Source: JAXLYE01 sp046351595 (GTDB lineage Bacteria; Myxococcota_A; Polyangia; Palsa-1104; JAEUJZ01). Taken from it: a stretch of 64,000 nt of DNA. The DNA lies in contig JAXLYE010000004.1 of the NCBI GenBank assembly GCA_046351595.1, positions 62,001 through 126,000 of the forward strand. Reading direction: 5' to 3'. The notes below the pieces were generated by a model. That model was not told where the DNA came from, ran no database searches, and worked only from the letters and a program-made list of their open reading frames with translations. Below, piece after piece: positions 25,801 to 35,810 of the stretch. The position numbers and the translations under genes are program-made. Position 1 is the stretch's first letter. Each line of letters starts with the position of its first letter.

Positions 25801-27058
25801 CCTGACGGTGACGAGCAACAACTTCGTCACCCAGCCGCAGAACAACGGGACTCCGGGCACGCAGAGCTCCCTGCTCACGATGGCGCCGACGACCGACTCG
25901 CTCACCACCGGTCCGCGCATCCTCTACACCCTGCTGCGCGACAGCGCCGAGTTCCGGCTGCTGTTCGCCGACCGGATCCAGAAGCACTTCTTCAACGGCG
26001 GCGCGCTGACCGATGCCGCGATCACCGCGCGCTACACCGCGCTGGCCAATGAGTGCTCGCCGTTCATCTCGGGCTTCAACGCGACGCGCATCCCGAACTG
26101 GATCAACGGCATCGGCGACTCGAACCGCTGGACGGTTACGCTCAGCGGCACGACGATCGCCTCCACGACCAACGCGCCGAGCCGCCGCAAGGTCCTGCTC
26201 GATGGCTTCACGAACGACCAGGCCGTCGCCTATCTGCCCGCCGGACCGGTGACCGGGTACTTCAAGGCGCAGGGGCTGTTCCCGTCGACGCTGGCGCCGT
26301 CCTTCGGTCAGTTCGGCGGCATGGTGACCGCGGGATACAACCTCGTCATCACCAATCCCAACGCCGGCGGCGGCACCCTCTACTACACGACCAACGGGCT
26401 CGATCCGCGCCTTCCCGGAGGCGCCGCGCAAGGCCTGGCGTACACCGGCCCGATCCCGATCACATCGGTGACGACCGTGAAGGCCCGCATCCTGAGCCCC
26501 GGCAACGAGTGGAGCCCGCTGGTCGAGGCCACCTTCCGCACCGGGACTCCGCCGACGCTCCTCGTCACCGAGATCATGTACAACCCGCCGGCCTTCACGC
26601 CTCCGGGCTTCACCGCTCCCGTGGACGGCGACGAGTTCGAGTTCATCGAGCTTAAGAACACCGGCGCCGCGCCGGTCAACCTCTACAACGTGCGCCTGAC
26701 CGCCGGCATCGACTTCACGTTCCCGCCGGGAGCGACGGTTCCCGCGGGGGGATTCGTGGTGCTCGCGAAGAACCCGGCCCGCTTCGCGCTCAAGTACCCG
26801 GGCGTCGCGGTGGCCGGGCAGTATGGGCCCGGCTCGAGCCTCTCCAACAGCGGCGAGACGATCACGCTCATCGATGGCTTCGGCGACACGATCACGAGCT
26901 TCACGTACGACGACGCCTCGCCGTGGCCGGCGTCGGCCGATGGCGGCGGGCGCTCGCTCGTGCCGGCCCAGCCGAACAGCAACCCGGCGCCGAACCTGCC
27001 CAGCTCCTGGCGCGCCAGCACAAACACCGGCGGCTCGCCGGGAGCGGACGACCCGTAA
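22820..27058 (+). CDS. CotH-kinase lipoprotein with lamin-tail domains
   Basis: Surface lipoprotein of 1,412 residues with a signal ending in LAIACSS. Two N-terminal beta-sandwich repeats (about 55-220 and 240-425) share LQLTTSYNDGFIVYVNGVE and LQLLVDYDDSFVAYINGVE. The order after that is: first lamin-tail domain (about 450-580, NDWVELTNRGAAPVSLNGW), chitobiase-like repeat (about 610-690), CotH kinase domain (about 690-1125, FRFRGGHNDLNPFM, LNGAYKGIFNLVQHVRKEWL and FFTWDAEGSFG), second chitobiase-like repeat (about 1175-1240), second lamin-tail domain (about 1247-1400). CotH proteins are atypical secreted protein kinases that phosphorylate coat proteins in Bacillus. The substrate here is unknown. 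It appears monocistronic and converges on the UbiB gene. Confidence 0.92.
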   Translation: MKWTLLVAAFGGIGLTLAIACSSPNVGSGGLDGSDPGGSVNKDVVINEVVHAASERQLRWPTATTPKLGTGPAFYEVDFDDSPTKGWQSGPGPFGFGTTTPAAPAFGTNTQTQMQNLTPSLYLRKTFTVSAGDAAKTDPLQLTTSYNDGFIVYVNGVELARRWAGPAGQFQYHDQPAYDPDLNSTAQDVTLNTETVNLGAANTLLRQGTNVIAVHALNLASTNANFVFGGSLGIGGASPVTLVGATDSWQYFPGVVEPAGGLYDPALLFSGRLAVPWAKAAYDDTAWTAGPGPHGQGIAGMGTNVTGVVGSTPSLYTRIVFNASATDAADATPLQLLVDYDDSFVAYINGVEVARANLQQANTFVPRTAVATAARNYAGTQSTYVIDLAKNLLVPGANVLALQAHNVSIGDSDIAVKADLRIGAAGTRLVASNSPSWRYMAGTAEPIVDLDGAIEDNPDAPDSVNDWVELTNRGAAPVSLNGWSLTDSSGSSQKWQFPDVSIPPGGYLVVILDGQDLKTPGTSGYLHADFSLDADGEYLALRDAAGALVQEFSKLPPGSPFHSFGRNAGGSYVYFDRATPGAANAGTEFSGIVAAPVPSNPGGFFGAATTVTLTSATPGAAVRYTDTANAAGPTDGSEPTETTGIAYSGTISIGSTRVLRAAAFAPGMIPSPVVSFTYLVGEPAPRPSLPAVSIIGNQPRSLYRPYGNMAIVNNMSANYPAGPWSALGDKQQYNNANYRGIWGERPATWQHIAANGAPLFNLDIGLRLAGSPFTRPRYVLTGPNGATPNTTAWSTSNAFEKPSMNFYMRDDLGGDPLKFPVIPSSPVTVHSDFRFRGGHNDLNPFMIDELARRLFVDMGNKGSLGVNTTLYLNGAYKGIFNLVQHVRKEWLREAFKSDLDWDVLQVGVPSDGDGIAYQEMFTFLRSNSQSSLANYEGMQARLDMTSFVDYLIQNIYTCTGDWPHNNWIAARERSTSGKFRFFTWDAEGSFGSFGLTVTSNNFVTQPQNNGTPGTQSSLLTMAPTTDSLTTGPRILYTLLRDSAEFRLLFADRIQKHFFNGGALTDAAITARYTALANECSPFISGFNATRIPNWINGIGDSNRWTVTLSGTTIASTTNAPSRRKVLLDGFTNDQAVAYLPAGPVTGYFKAQGLFPSTLAPSFGQFGGMVTAGYNLVITNPNAGGGTLYYTTNGLDPRLPGGAAQGLAYTGPIPITSVTTVKARILSPGNEWSPLVEATFRTGTPPTLLVTEIMYNPPAFTPPGFTAPVDGDEFEFIELKNTGAAPVNLYNVRLTAGIDFTFPPGATVPAGGFVVLAKNPARFALKYPGVAVAGQYGPGSSLSNSGETITLIDGFGDTITSFTYDDASPWPASADGGGRSLVPAQPNSNPAPNLPSSWRASTNTGGSPGADDP

Positions 27059-27070
27059 GGGAATTACGGG
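27052..27070. terminator. stem-loop between convergent genes
   Basis: CCCGTAA-GGGAA-TTACGGG forms a perfect 7-bp stem that includes the CotH stop codon. It lies between convergent genes where a terminator is expected, but no T-run follows, so the call is weak. Confidence 0.35.
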
Positions 27071-27129
27071 ACGTTCGGCCCGGAGCGGCTGGAGCGGCCC
27101 GGAGCTGCGGAGAGAGCTTGCGCGCGGGC

Positions 27130-28869
27130 TCAGGCCGCGTGCCCCTTGGTCCACCAGGCCTTCAGCCAGTCTCGCGACACGTGCAGGATCCACACGGCCA
27201 TCGCCGACACGAACAGCAGCGCCGACATCGCCGCGCCCCACTTCCAGCGCTCGAGCGGCCCGAGCATCGTCGCCAAGAGCGCGAAGCCGCCGGCGACGTT
27301 CAGAGACGCCACGGTGAGGCCGCTGAAGAGGCGCCGACCCAGCCGGTCCATCGTCGGCGCGGCCTGAAGCTCCACGGTCTGCAGCTGCAGCCGCCCCATG
27401 CGCAGATCGTCGAGGATCTCCTGGACGTGCAGCGGCAGATCGTGCGCGACCCCGATGAACTGCTCGGCGCCGCGTAAAAGGTCCTTGCCCAGCTGCTCCG
27501 GCGCGTAGCGCTTCTGCAGGAGCTCGATGAAGTACGGCTTCACCTCGGACATGATGTCGAGGTTCGGATCGATCTCCTTGCCGATCCCGTCGATGGTCAT
27601 CAGCGCCTTGCCGACCATCATGAAGTCGGTCGGCACCTCGATCCCGTACTCGACGGCGGCCGAGATGATGTCGCGGACGAGCGCCGCCATGTCGATCTCT
27701 TTGAGCGGCCGCCCGAGATAGCGCTCGGACACCAGCGCCACGTGCGCGCGGAACGCCGCCATGTCGATCTTCTTCGTCGGCCGGCCGATGGCGTACAGCG
27801 CGTCGGCGAGCGCGATCGGATCGTTGCGCACGGCGGCGACCATCAGGCGGATCGTCTTGTCGCGCATCTCCGGCGACAGGCGGCCGACCATGCCCAGATC
27901 GATCATGCCGATGATCGGCTGATCGCTCGGACCCAGGATGATGATGTTGCCGGGGTGCGGGTCGGCGTGGAAGAAGCCGTCCTCGAAGATCATCTTGATG
28001 ACGATGCCGACGGCCTGCTTGGCGAGCTGCGGTCCGCTGGCGCCCGCCGCGACCGCGGCCTGGATCTTCTTGCCGTCGAAGAACTCCAGCGTCAGCACGC
28101 GCCGGCTCGACGCCCGGCCGTAGACGCGCGGGAAGGCGATGCCGGGGTAGCCCTCGAAGTTGCGGCGGAAGCGCTCGACGTTCTGCGCCTCGCTGGTGAA
28201 GTCGAGCTCCGCGCTCACCGAGCGATCGAACTGGCGCACGAGCCCCACCGGATCATAGATCCGCGCCTCCGCCATCGAGCGCTCGAGCACCCCCGCCAGG
28301 ATGTACAGGAGCTCGACGTCGCGCTCGATCGTGTCTTTGACGCCGGGCCGCTGCACCTTGACGACCACCTCACGCTCCTCGGGCGCGAGCGGCGCTCCGT
28401 CCCGGCCCGGGCCGGGCTCGTCGTACTCGGCGCGCAGGCGGGCGCGGTGCACCTGCCCGATGGACGCGGTGGCGAGCGGCCGGTCATCGAAGCGTGAGTA
28501 GATCTCGTCGAGCTTGGCGCCGAGCGAGGTCTCGATCTCCTGGCGGATCGCCTCGGCCGGAACCGGCGGGACGTCGTCCTGCAGCTTCTTCAGCTCGACC
28601 AGCAGCTCGGGCGGCAGCAGATCGGCGCGCGTCGAGGCGATCTGCCCGAGCTTGATGAACGAGGGCCCGAGATCCTGCACCACCAGCCGCACGCGCACCG
28701 GCCAGGGCACCTGCGTCCGCCTGCCGTCTTCGACGGTCCGCGTCGCCGCTGGCGCCAGACCGGTGAGCCCCATCCGCGACACCACCTCGCCGAACCCGTA
28801 CTTGGCCAGGACCATCGTGATCTCACGCAAGCGCCCGAGGTCACGAACCGCCGACAACAAAGAAGCCAT
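27130..28869 (-). CDS. ABC1/UbiB-family atypical kinase
   Basis: AarF/UbiB-type protein of 579 residues. Family motifs are present: a KxGQ segment (FIKLGQIASTRADLLPPEL), an alanine-rich nucleotide loop (LATASIGQVHRARL), VVVKVQRPG, FHADPHPGNI and MIDLGMVGRLS. Two hydrophobic spans lie at the C-terminus (about 520-565). Bacterial UbiB homologues are ATPases supporting quinone biosynthesis or membrane lipid handling. It may be membrane-anchored with the kinase-like domain in the cytoplasm. ATG 28869 begins MASLLSAVRDLGR. A decayed ferritin-like gene lies upstream on the same strand, 18 bp away. Confidence 0.93.
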   Translation of the reverse strand: MASLLSAVRDLGRLREITMVLAKYGFGEVVSRMGLTGLAPAATRTVEDGRRTQVPWPVRVRLVVQDLGPSFIKLGQIASTRADLLPPELLVELKKLQDDVPPVPAEAIRQEIETSLGAKLDEIYSRFDDRPLATASIGQVHRARLRAEYDEPGPGRDGAPLAPEEREVVVKVQRPGVKDTIERDVELLYILAGVLERSMAEARIYDPVGLVRQFDRSVSAELDFTSEAQNVERFRRNFEGYPGIAFPRVYGRASSRRVLTLEFFDGKKIQAAVAAGASGPQLAKQAVGIVIKMIFEDGFFHADPHPGNIIILGPSDQPIIGMIDLGMVGRLSPEMRDKTIRLMVAAVRNDPIALADALYAIGRPTKKIDMAAFRAHVALVSERYLGRPLKEIDMAALVRDIISAAVEYGIEVPTDFMMVGKALMTIDGIGKEIDPNLDIMSEVKPYFIELLQKRYAPEQLGKDLLRGAEQFIGVAHDLPLHVQEILDDLRMGRLQLQTVELQAAPTMDRLGRRLFSGLTVASLNVAGGFALLATMLGPLERWKWGAAMSALLFVSAMAVWILHVSRDWLKAWWTKGHAA

Positions 28870-28887
28870 CCAGAGAAGCTAGCGCAT

Positions 28888-29310
28888 TTATCCGCCGCCG
28901 CAGTCATCGGGCGGCTCGGCGAGCGGCTCGCGGCCGTGCCGCCAGGCCGCCGTCGGGTCGATGTGCAAGCGGGTGAAGCGCGGCACGTAGTCGCGCTCGA
29001 ACGTGCGCTCGACCGCGCTGCGGTACAGCGCCGGCGGCATCAGGCCCCAGGCCCGCTCCGCCGGATCCATCTCGGCGTCGGCCCGGGGCTCTGTTTCGGG
29101 CTCTGTCTCGAGCTCTGTTCCGGGCTGGGGCGGGATCGCCGCGTAGCTGCGCTGCACGACCGCGAACAGGCCGGGGAGCTCGCGCGAAAGCTGCTCGCGC
29201 AGGGCCGGTCCGTGCGGCGTGGCGAGCAGCCAGGTGAGCAGCGCCCAGCCGAAGTCGCGGTGGCGGACCTCGTCGCGCAGGATGCGCAGCGGAACGACTG
29301 GAGGGAGCCG
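28888..29310 (-). pseudogene. ferritin-like domain protein, N-terminus lost
   Basis: In the minus frame ending at 28888 the protein reads PPVVPLRILRDEVRHRDFGW at its left limit, continuing to RSAVERTFERDYVPRF. DEVRHRDFGW is the second metal-ligand helix (E-x-x-H) of ferritin-like proteins. The preceding helices are missing. Upstream of PPVV the frame runs through a G/C-rich inverted repeat to a stop near 29370, with no start codon. A short product could begin at an internal ATG but would lack the iron site. A Glu/Thr/Pro repeat (ETEPETEP) comes from a local DNA tandem repeat. Confidence 0.65.
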
Positions 29311-29722
29311 TCCGCTCTGCCCGGGCTCCGCCCCGCGTAAGCCCCTGTGGGCACTCCGGCGCGGGGCTTAGTCCTGATTCACTTCCCTGATTTCTTCGAC
29401 CGCTCGCAGCCGGCGCACACTCCTTCACACAGCGCTGCAGAGTAGGCACACAGGTAGGCCGCGGGCGGCGTCGCCCGGGACGCAGGCCCTCCGGTCTCGC
29501 AGGCGAATTTCCAGAATTTGTGCAATCTGCGAGGCTTAGAGCGCGGCTGAGCTGCGCGCGCCAAAGAGCCCGTGTATCGTCGCTCAGGGTGTCAGGAGCG
29601 CTCGCTGGGTGGTGCAAGGGCCAGGCAGAGACAGCGCTCCGGAGCTTGCACCGGCGGTCCCTCCCAGAGGGCCTGCTCTGCACGCATCAGCAGCTCGGTC
29701 CCAAGACCGGAGGAGGCACGCC
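29311..29722. other. intergenic debris between ferritin remnant and next gene
   Basis: Apart from the inverted repeat at 29330-29370, no gene is supported. Short minus-strand frames here lack ribosome sites. Confidence 0.45.
29330..29370. repeat. nested inverted repeat at the ferritin breakpoint
   Basis: TAAGCCCC (29338-29345) pairs with GGGGCTTA (29363-29370), and GCCCCGCG (29330-29337) pairs with CGCGGGGC (29360-29367). The two pairings overlap, so alternative hairpins are possible. This sits exactly where the ferritin-like homology ends, suggesting a REP-like insertion or a rearrangement junction. Confidence 0.6.
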
Positions 29723-30133
29723 ATGAAGAGCGCACTTCTCATCGGGCTCCTGCTCTCCGTGAACGGCATCCCGCGCGCCGGCGCGCAGCTGCTCCAGGGG
29801 ACCCCTGCCCCGCCCTCTGTGCGGGTCGATCCGCGACCGGCGCGGCCCTCGCCGTGGCACGTCTGGATGCCGGGCTACTGGCGCTGGGACGGCCAGGGCC
29901 ATGTCTGGGTTCCAGGCCACTACGAAGCGATCCTGCGGAGCCCCAGCTCCGCCGGTGCGCAGCCGCCCGCAAGCCACGGCACGCCGCCTTCAGCGGCAGG
30001 AGATGGCGGTGCCGGTGCCGCTGCCGCTGTAGAAGGAGGCCACGCACTCGAGCGCTCCGCAGCGGCAGTGCGCAACCGTCGCTCCGCTGAGCGGCGTCGC
30101 CTGCGGTCCGGTCGCGGTGGCGACGGTCGTTAG
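29723..30133 (+). CDS. small exported WXXGXW-repeat protein
   Basis: Protein of 136 residues. The signal-like N-terminus MKSALLIGLLLSVNGIPRAG is followed by a WxxGxW-type repeat (WHVWMPGYWRWDGQGHVWVP), a motif found in small envelope proteins of Proteobacteria. GGAGG precedes ATG 29723. After about residue 90 the sequence loses protein-like composition and overlaps a better-looking gene on the other strand (29990-30316). The original reading frame may therefore have ended earlier, or a frameshift may have extended it. Confidence 0.6.
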   Translation: MKSALLIGLLLSVNGIPRAGAQLLQGTPAPPSVRVDPRPARPSPWHVWMPGYWRWDGQGHVWVPGHYEAILRSPSSAGAQPPASHGTPPSAAGDGGAGAAAAVEGGHALERSAAAVRNRRSAERRRLRSGRGGDGR

Positions 30134-30316
30134 CACCGCGGCGGAGCGGCACTGGCACTCCGCCAGGGACGGCGGCGGCGTAGCGCCCGCGCTCGCGGTC
30201 AGTCGCGCTCCGAGCAGAGCGCCCAGAGCCCCCAGAGCCCCCAGAGCCCCAAGACCCGCCAGAGCCGCCACAACCAGACCCAGACCCGCAGACACAAAGC
30301 GTGCATACTTTGCCAT
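29990..30316 (-). CDS. small membrane-anchored cysteine-containing protein
   Basis: Protein of 108 residues from ATG 30316. One hydrophobic N-terminal segment (about 8-35) is built of Leu-Gly-Ala triplets, encoded by a 9-bp tandem repeat (CCCAGAGCC on the plus strand). The exported part has paired cysteines (ECQCRS, HCRCGALEC) that could form disulfides or bind metal. No family is recognised. It overlaps the 3' end of the convergent WxxGxW gene by 144 bp. An 11-bp tandem repeat lies upstream of its start. Confidence 0.5.
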   Translation of the reverse strand: MAKYARFVSAGLGLVVAALAGLGALGALGALGALLGARLTASAGATPPPSLAECQCRSAAVLTTVATATGPQATPLSGATVAHCRCGALECVASFYSGSGTGTAISCR

Positions 30317-30377
30317 CTCTTGAGGATATCCAACCGGGTCCTCGCCACGCGGAAAATGGCGCGGGATGATTCCGTGC

Positions 30378-30420
30378 GGAGCGACAACGGAGCGACAACA
30401 GAGCGACAACAGAGTGCAAC
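30378..30420. repeat. 11-bp tandem repeat, GGAGCGACAAC
   Basis: Copies are at 30378-30388 and 30389-30399 (identical), 30400-30410 (one change) and 30411-30420 (degenerate, one base shorter). They lie 60-100 bp upstream of the minus-strand gene starting at 30316, a possible promoter-proximal element. Confidence 0.6.
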
Positions 30421-30541
30421 GGAGCGGCAGCGGACTTGGGGCAGACCGCCGCCGGGCTGCGAGCTCGCGCTCCCGTCGCTGGCCCGTTGAGCGCTGGACC
30501 GTTGAGCGACGGGGCCGAGGCGTGATAGAAGCCAGGCCGTG

Positions 30542-30898
30542 ATGAACACCGACCCGAAGTCAGCGGACCCGCGGCCCGAGGCGCGGGCGTTCCTGAAGCA
30601 GCATCCGCAGGGGCTGGACAGCAACAAGTTCGATCGCACCGGCAAGGCCGCGGCCTTTGTCGAGGCGCTCTACCAGGCCGGTGCGGTCCAAGTACGGGTC
30701 GACGGGCTGCGGGAGGGCGGGCAGCGTGCGACGACGCTGGTGGCCGAGCTCCCAGAGGACCCGGCGCAGCGCGCCGCCCTGTTCGGAATGTACAACACCG
30801 AGGTCGAGCAGTACGGCGAGAGCTTCGGCGGCGAAGAGACCGATCCCGACCCGGTCACGGAGCGCGGCCAGCGCACGCTGACGTTCTTTTGGGACTGA
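30542..30898 (+). CDS. hypothetical protein
   Basis: Soluble acidic protein of 118 residues starting MNTDPKSADPRPEARAFL (a GTG directly upstream would add one Met). A helix-strand pattern is visible: KAAAFVEALYQAGAVQVRVD, then TTLVAELPEDPAQRAALFGM, then an acidic loop and a final TLTFFWD strand. This resembles small ferredoxin-fold-like proteins, but I recognise no family. It stands alone, 228 bp before the histidine-kinase pair. Confidence 0.65.
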   Translation: MNTDPKSADPRPEARAFLKQHPQGLDSNKFDRTGKAAAFVEALYQAGAVQVRVDGLREGGQRATTLVAELPEDPAQRAALFGMYNTEVEQYGESFGGEETDPDPVTERGQRTLTFFWD

Positions 30899-31126
30899 GG
30901 CCCCCGGCCTGCACAGAGCTGCACCAGGAGTTCCCTTAATGGCGACGGGCAGCCGGGCTCCGGAACCGGACTCCGGATCGACTCCGCCTCGCGCCGACGG
31001 GTCTGCACACGCGGCGCCCGCGCCGTCGGGCTCTGGTCCCCGTTGGGAGTGCTTCTGCCGGGCGTTTTGACAGGATGCCTTTTGGGTTCGCCCCTGCCTG
31101 TCGAGACGTGCAATACTGGCGGCGGA

Positions 31127-32240
31127 ATGACGGAGCAGCGCCCCAAGATCCTCGTTGTCGACGACAACGCGCAGAACCGTCTGGCCATCTCCGACACGCT
31201 GGAGGCCGAGGGCTTCGAGATCCTCGAGGCCGACGACGGCTTCACCGCAATCACCGCCTTCCAGGCGCACGCGCCCGACTGCATCCTCATGGACGCGCGC
31301 ATGCCCGGCCTGGACGGGTTCGGCGCCTGCGCCCGCATCCGCGCGCTGCCCGGCGGCCCCGAGACGCCCATCATCTTCGTCACGGCGCTGCGCGACCTCG
31401 AAACCTTCGACGCGGCCCAGCGCGCGGGCGCCAACGACTTCTTGACCAAGCCCATCCACCTCTCCGAGCTCGTGACGCGCGTGAACACGGCGCTGCGGCT
31501 GCGCCAGATGAGCGTCGAGCTGCGGGAGGCCTACGACCTGGTCAAGAAGCAGCGCGACGAGCTCCTGCGGCTGCAGCTGCAGAAGGAGCGGCTGACCGCG
31601 TTCGTCGTGCACGACCTCAAGAACCCGGTCGGCGCCATCGACATGAGCGCGCAGCTGCTCTTGTTCGACAAGACGCTGTCCGAGAAGTCGCGCCAGGCGG
31701 CCAAGCAGATCCGCGGCGACGTGCGCGCGATGCTGCGCCTCATCCTCAACCTGCTCGACATCAGCCGCTCGGAAGAGGGGCAGCTCAAGCCGCGCAAGAT
31801 CGACGTGCCCGCGGCCGACGTCGTGCGCGAGGTCGCCGAGGCGCTGGCCACGCGCGCCGCCGCCTTCGGCGTCACCATCGAGTCGACCGTCGAGGCAGCC
31901 GTCATCCGCGCCGAGCGCGACCTGTTGCGCCGGGTCATCGAGAACCTGGTCGACAACGCGATCCGCCACGCGCCGCGCGGCACCGAGATCCGCATCGCCG
32001 TGACCCGCGCCGACGACGCCGTCGAGGTCCGCGTCATCGATCGCGGCCCCGGCATCCCGCCGGCGCTGCGCGAGCGGATCTTCGACAAGTACGTCCAGCT
32101 CGAGGACGGCGAGCGCCACGCCAGCGACACCAACCGCGGGCTCGGCCTGACCTTCTGCAAGGTGACGGTCGAGGCGCACGGCGGCACGCTGACGATTGAA
32201 GACGCGGCCCCCGGCGCCATCTTCTGCGCGAGGTTCCCCC

Positions 32241-32263
<23 letters not shown>
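31127..32263 (+). CDS. hybrid response regulator-histidine kinase
   Basis: Cytoplasmic protein of 378 residues beginning at ATG 31127 (MTEQRPKILVVDD). The receiver domain (1-120) has the acidic pair DD, phospho-acceptor Asp in CILMDARMPG and Lys in FLTKPIH. After a coiled-coil linker (about 125-155) comes a kinase core with phospho-histidine in FVVHDLKNPVGA, N-box ENLVDNAIRHAP, and G-boxes DRGPGIPPALRERIF and GLGLTFCK. No membrane segment is present. The receiver-first layout suggests phosphorelay input from another kinase. It overlaps the next gene by 23 bp. Confidence 0.93.
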
Positions 32264-34574
<2,311 letters not shown>

Positions 34575-34688
34575 CGGCCCGCGCGAGCACGAGGTCCAGG
34601 CCCGCTGCGGCGCCGCGCGCCGTAATTGGCACAGGTCTCCCCCACAAGGACGCGCGGTGCGCCGTCGCTGCGCCGCAAATTCGCGGCG

Positions 34689-35810
34689 CTACGAGCTGCT
34701 GCGCCGGGCGTAGTACTGGTCGAAGCGGCCCTCGAGCAGCTGCTGCACCTGCGCCGGCCACCAGTGCGCGTGGCCCTTGGGCGTCAGGTACCCGGCCTCG
34801 GCCAGGAGCCGCGCCAGCCGGGGGAATCCGGGGCGCTTCCACGGCTCATCCGGCCAGTGCTTGTTGTGCTCGCGCTGCATGCGCTCCAGCACGGTCTCCA
34901 GGAAGCGCTTGGGCGTGAGCTGCTTCGTCTCATCGCAGCTGGCGAACAGCCCGCGCACGCTGCGCTCGGTGAACCGGGCGCCCTTCAGCGGGACCCAGTT
35001 CTGCTCATTGAGCAGCGTCGCGATCTGCTGATGGGTATGCCCCTGGTGCCGCAGCTCGAGGATATGGTTCTTCAGGTCGTCATCGCTGTGCCAGCGCGTA
35101 TTGTACGGCCGCGGCTTCTGCCAGCTAAGTCGCAATTTAAGATTATAAATTATGCTCTTCGTCCACTTCTCGCCCTGCGGCGGCTTGACGCCCTGGGCGT
35201 TCAGGCGCTCGGCCATCTCCGAGATGCCGACGCCCTCGGTGCCCCAGGCGCGCAGCTGCTTGAGCACCGCCTGCTCCTCGGGGTCCTCGACGAGGACGCG
35301 GAAGCGCGGGTTGTCCGGGGCCGGCACCGCGCGCTGCCCGTAGGGCACGCGGCCGAAGTGGTAGCCGAGCGAGCGGATGTGGCGCACGGCCTCGCGGGTG
35401 CGCTCGCCCGTGGCCTCGCGCTCCATCTGCGCAAACACCAACAGGATATTGACCAGCGCGCGCCCTAACGAGGAATCGAGGCGGATGGCCTCGCGAATCG
35501 CGACCAGCTCGCGCGTGCCGTCTTTGAAGTATTTCTCGTAGAGCTCGCAGAAGTGTTTGATCGAGCGGCTGAGCCGATCAAACTTCAATATTACCAGCAC
35601 GTTTGCGCCGCGATCGAGGCTATCCAGCGCTTCCTGCAGACCGGGCCGCTGATCCTTTGCGCCCGATATCACATCTTTGCAAATCTTCGTTAACGAATAA
35701 CCCTGAGCAGCGCAGTATTGCTCAATCGCGGCCTGCTGCGCATCCAGCGAGAGGCCGTCTGCCGCCTGCATATCTGTGGATACCCGCACATAACCGATGG
35801 CACGTCGCAT
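34689..35810 (-). CDS. large serine recombinase, copy 2
   Basis: Protein of 373 residues, closely similar along its whole length to copy 1 at 11421-12692. It has catalytic Ser11 in YVRVST, VLVILKFDRLSRSIKHFCEL, EREATGERTREAV, a Recombinase domain (RVPYGQRAV, MAERLNAQGVKPP) and C-terminal PRLARLLAEAGYLTPKGH. It lacks the longer N- and C-terminal extensions of copy 1. The ATG at 35810 overlaps the stop of the truncated FG-GAP gene (TGATG). Its position between a kinase gene and a broken lipoprotein gene indicates that it arrived by insertion. Confidence 0.93.
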   Translation of the reverse strand: MRRAIGYVRVSTDMQAADGLSLDAQQAAIEQYCAAQGYSLTKICKDVISGAKDQRPGLQEALDSLDRGANVLVILKFDRLSRSIKHFCELYEKYFKDGTRELVAIREAIRLDSSLGRALVNILLVFAQMEREATGERTREAVRHIRSLGYHFGRVPYGQRAVPAPDNPRFRVLVEDPEEQAVLKQLRAWGTEGVGISEMAERLNAQGVKPPQGEKWTKSIIYNLKLRLSWQKPRPYNTRWHSDDDLKNHILELRHQGHTHQQIATLLNEQNWVPLKGARFTERSVRGLFASCDETKQLTPKRFLETVLERMQREHNKHWPDEPWKRPGFPRLARLLAEAGYLTPKGHAHWWPAQVQQLLEGRFDQYYARRSSS

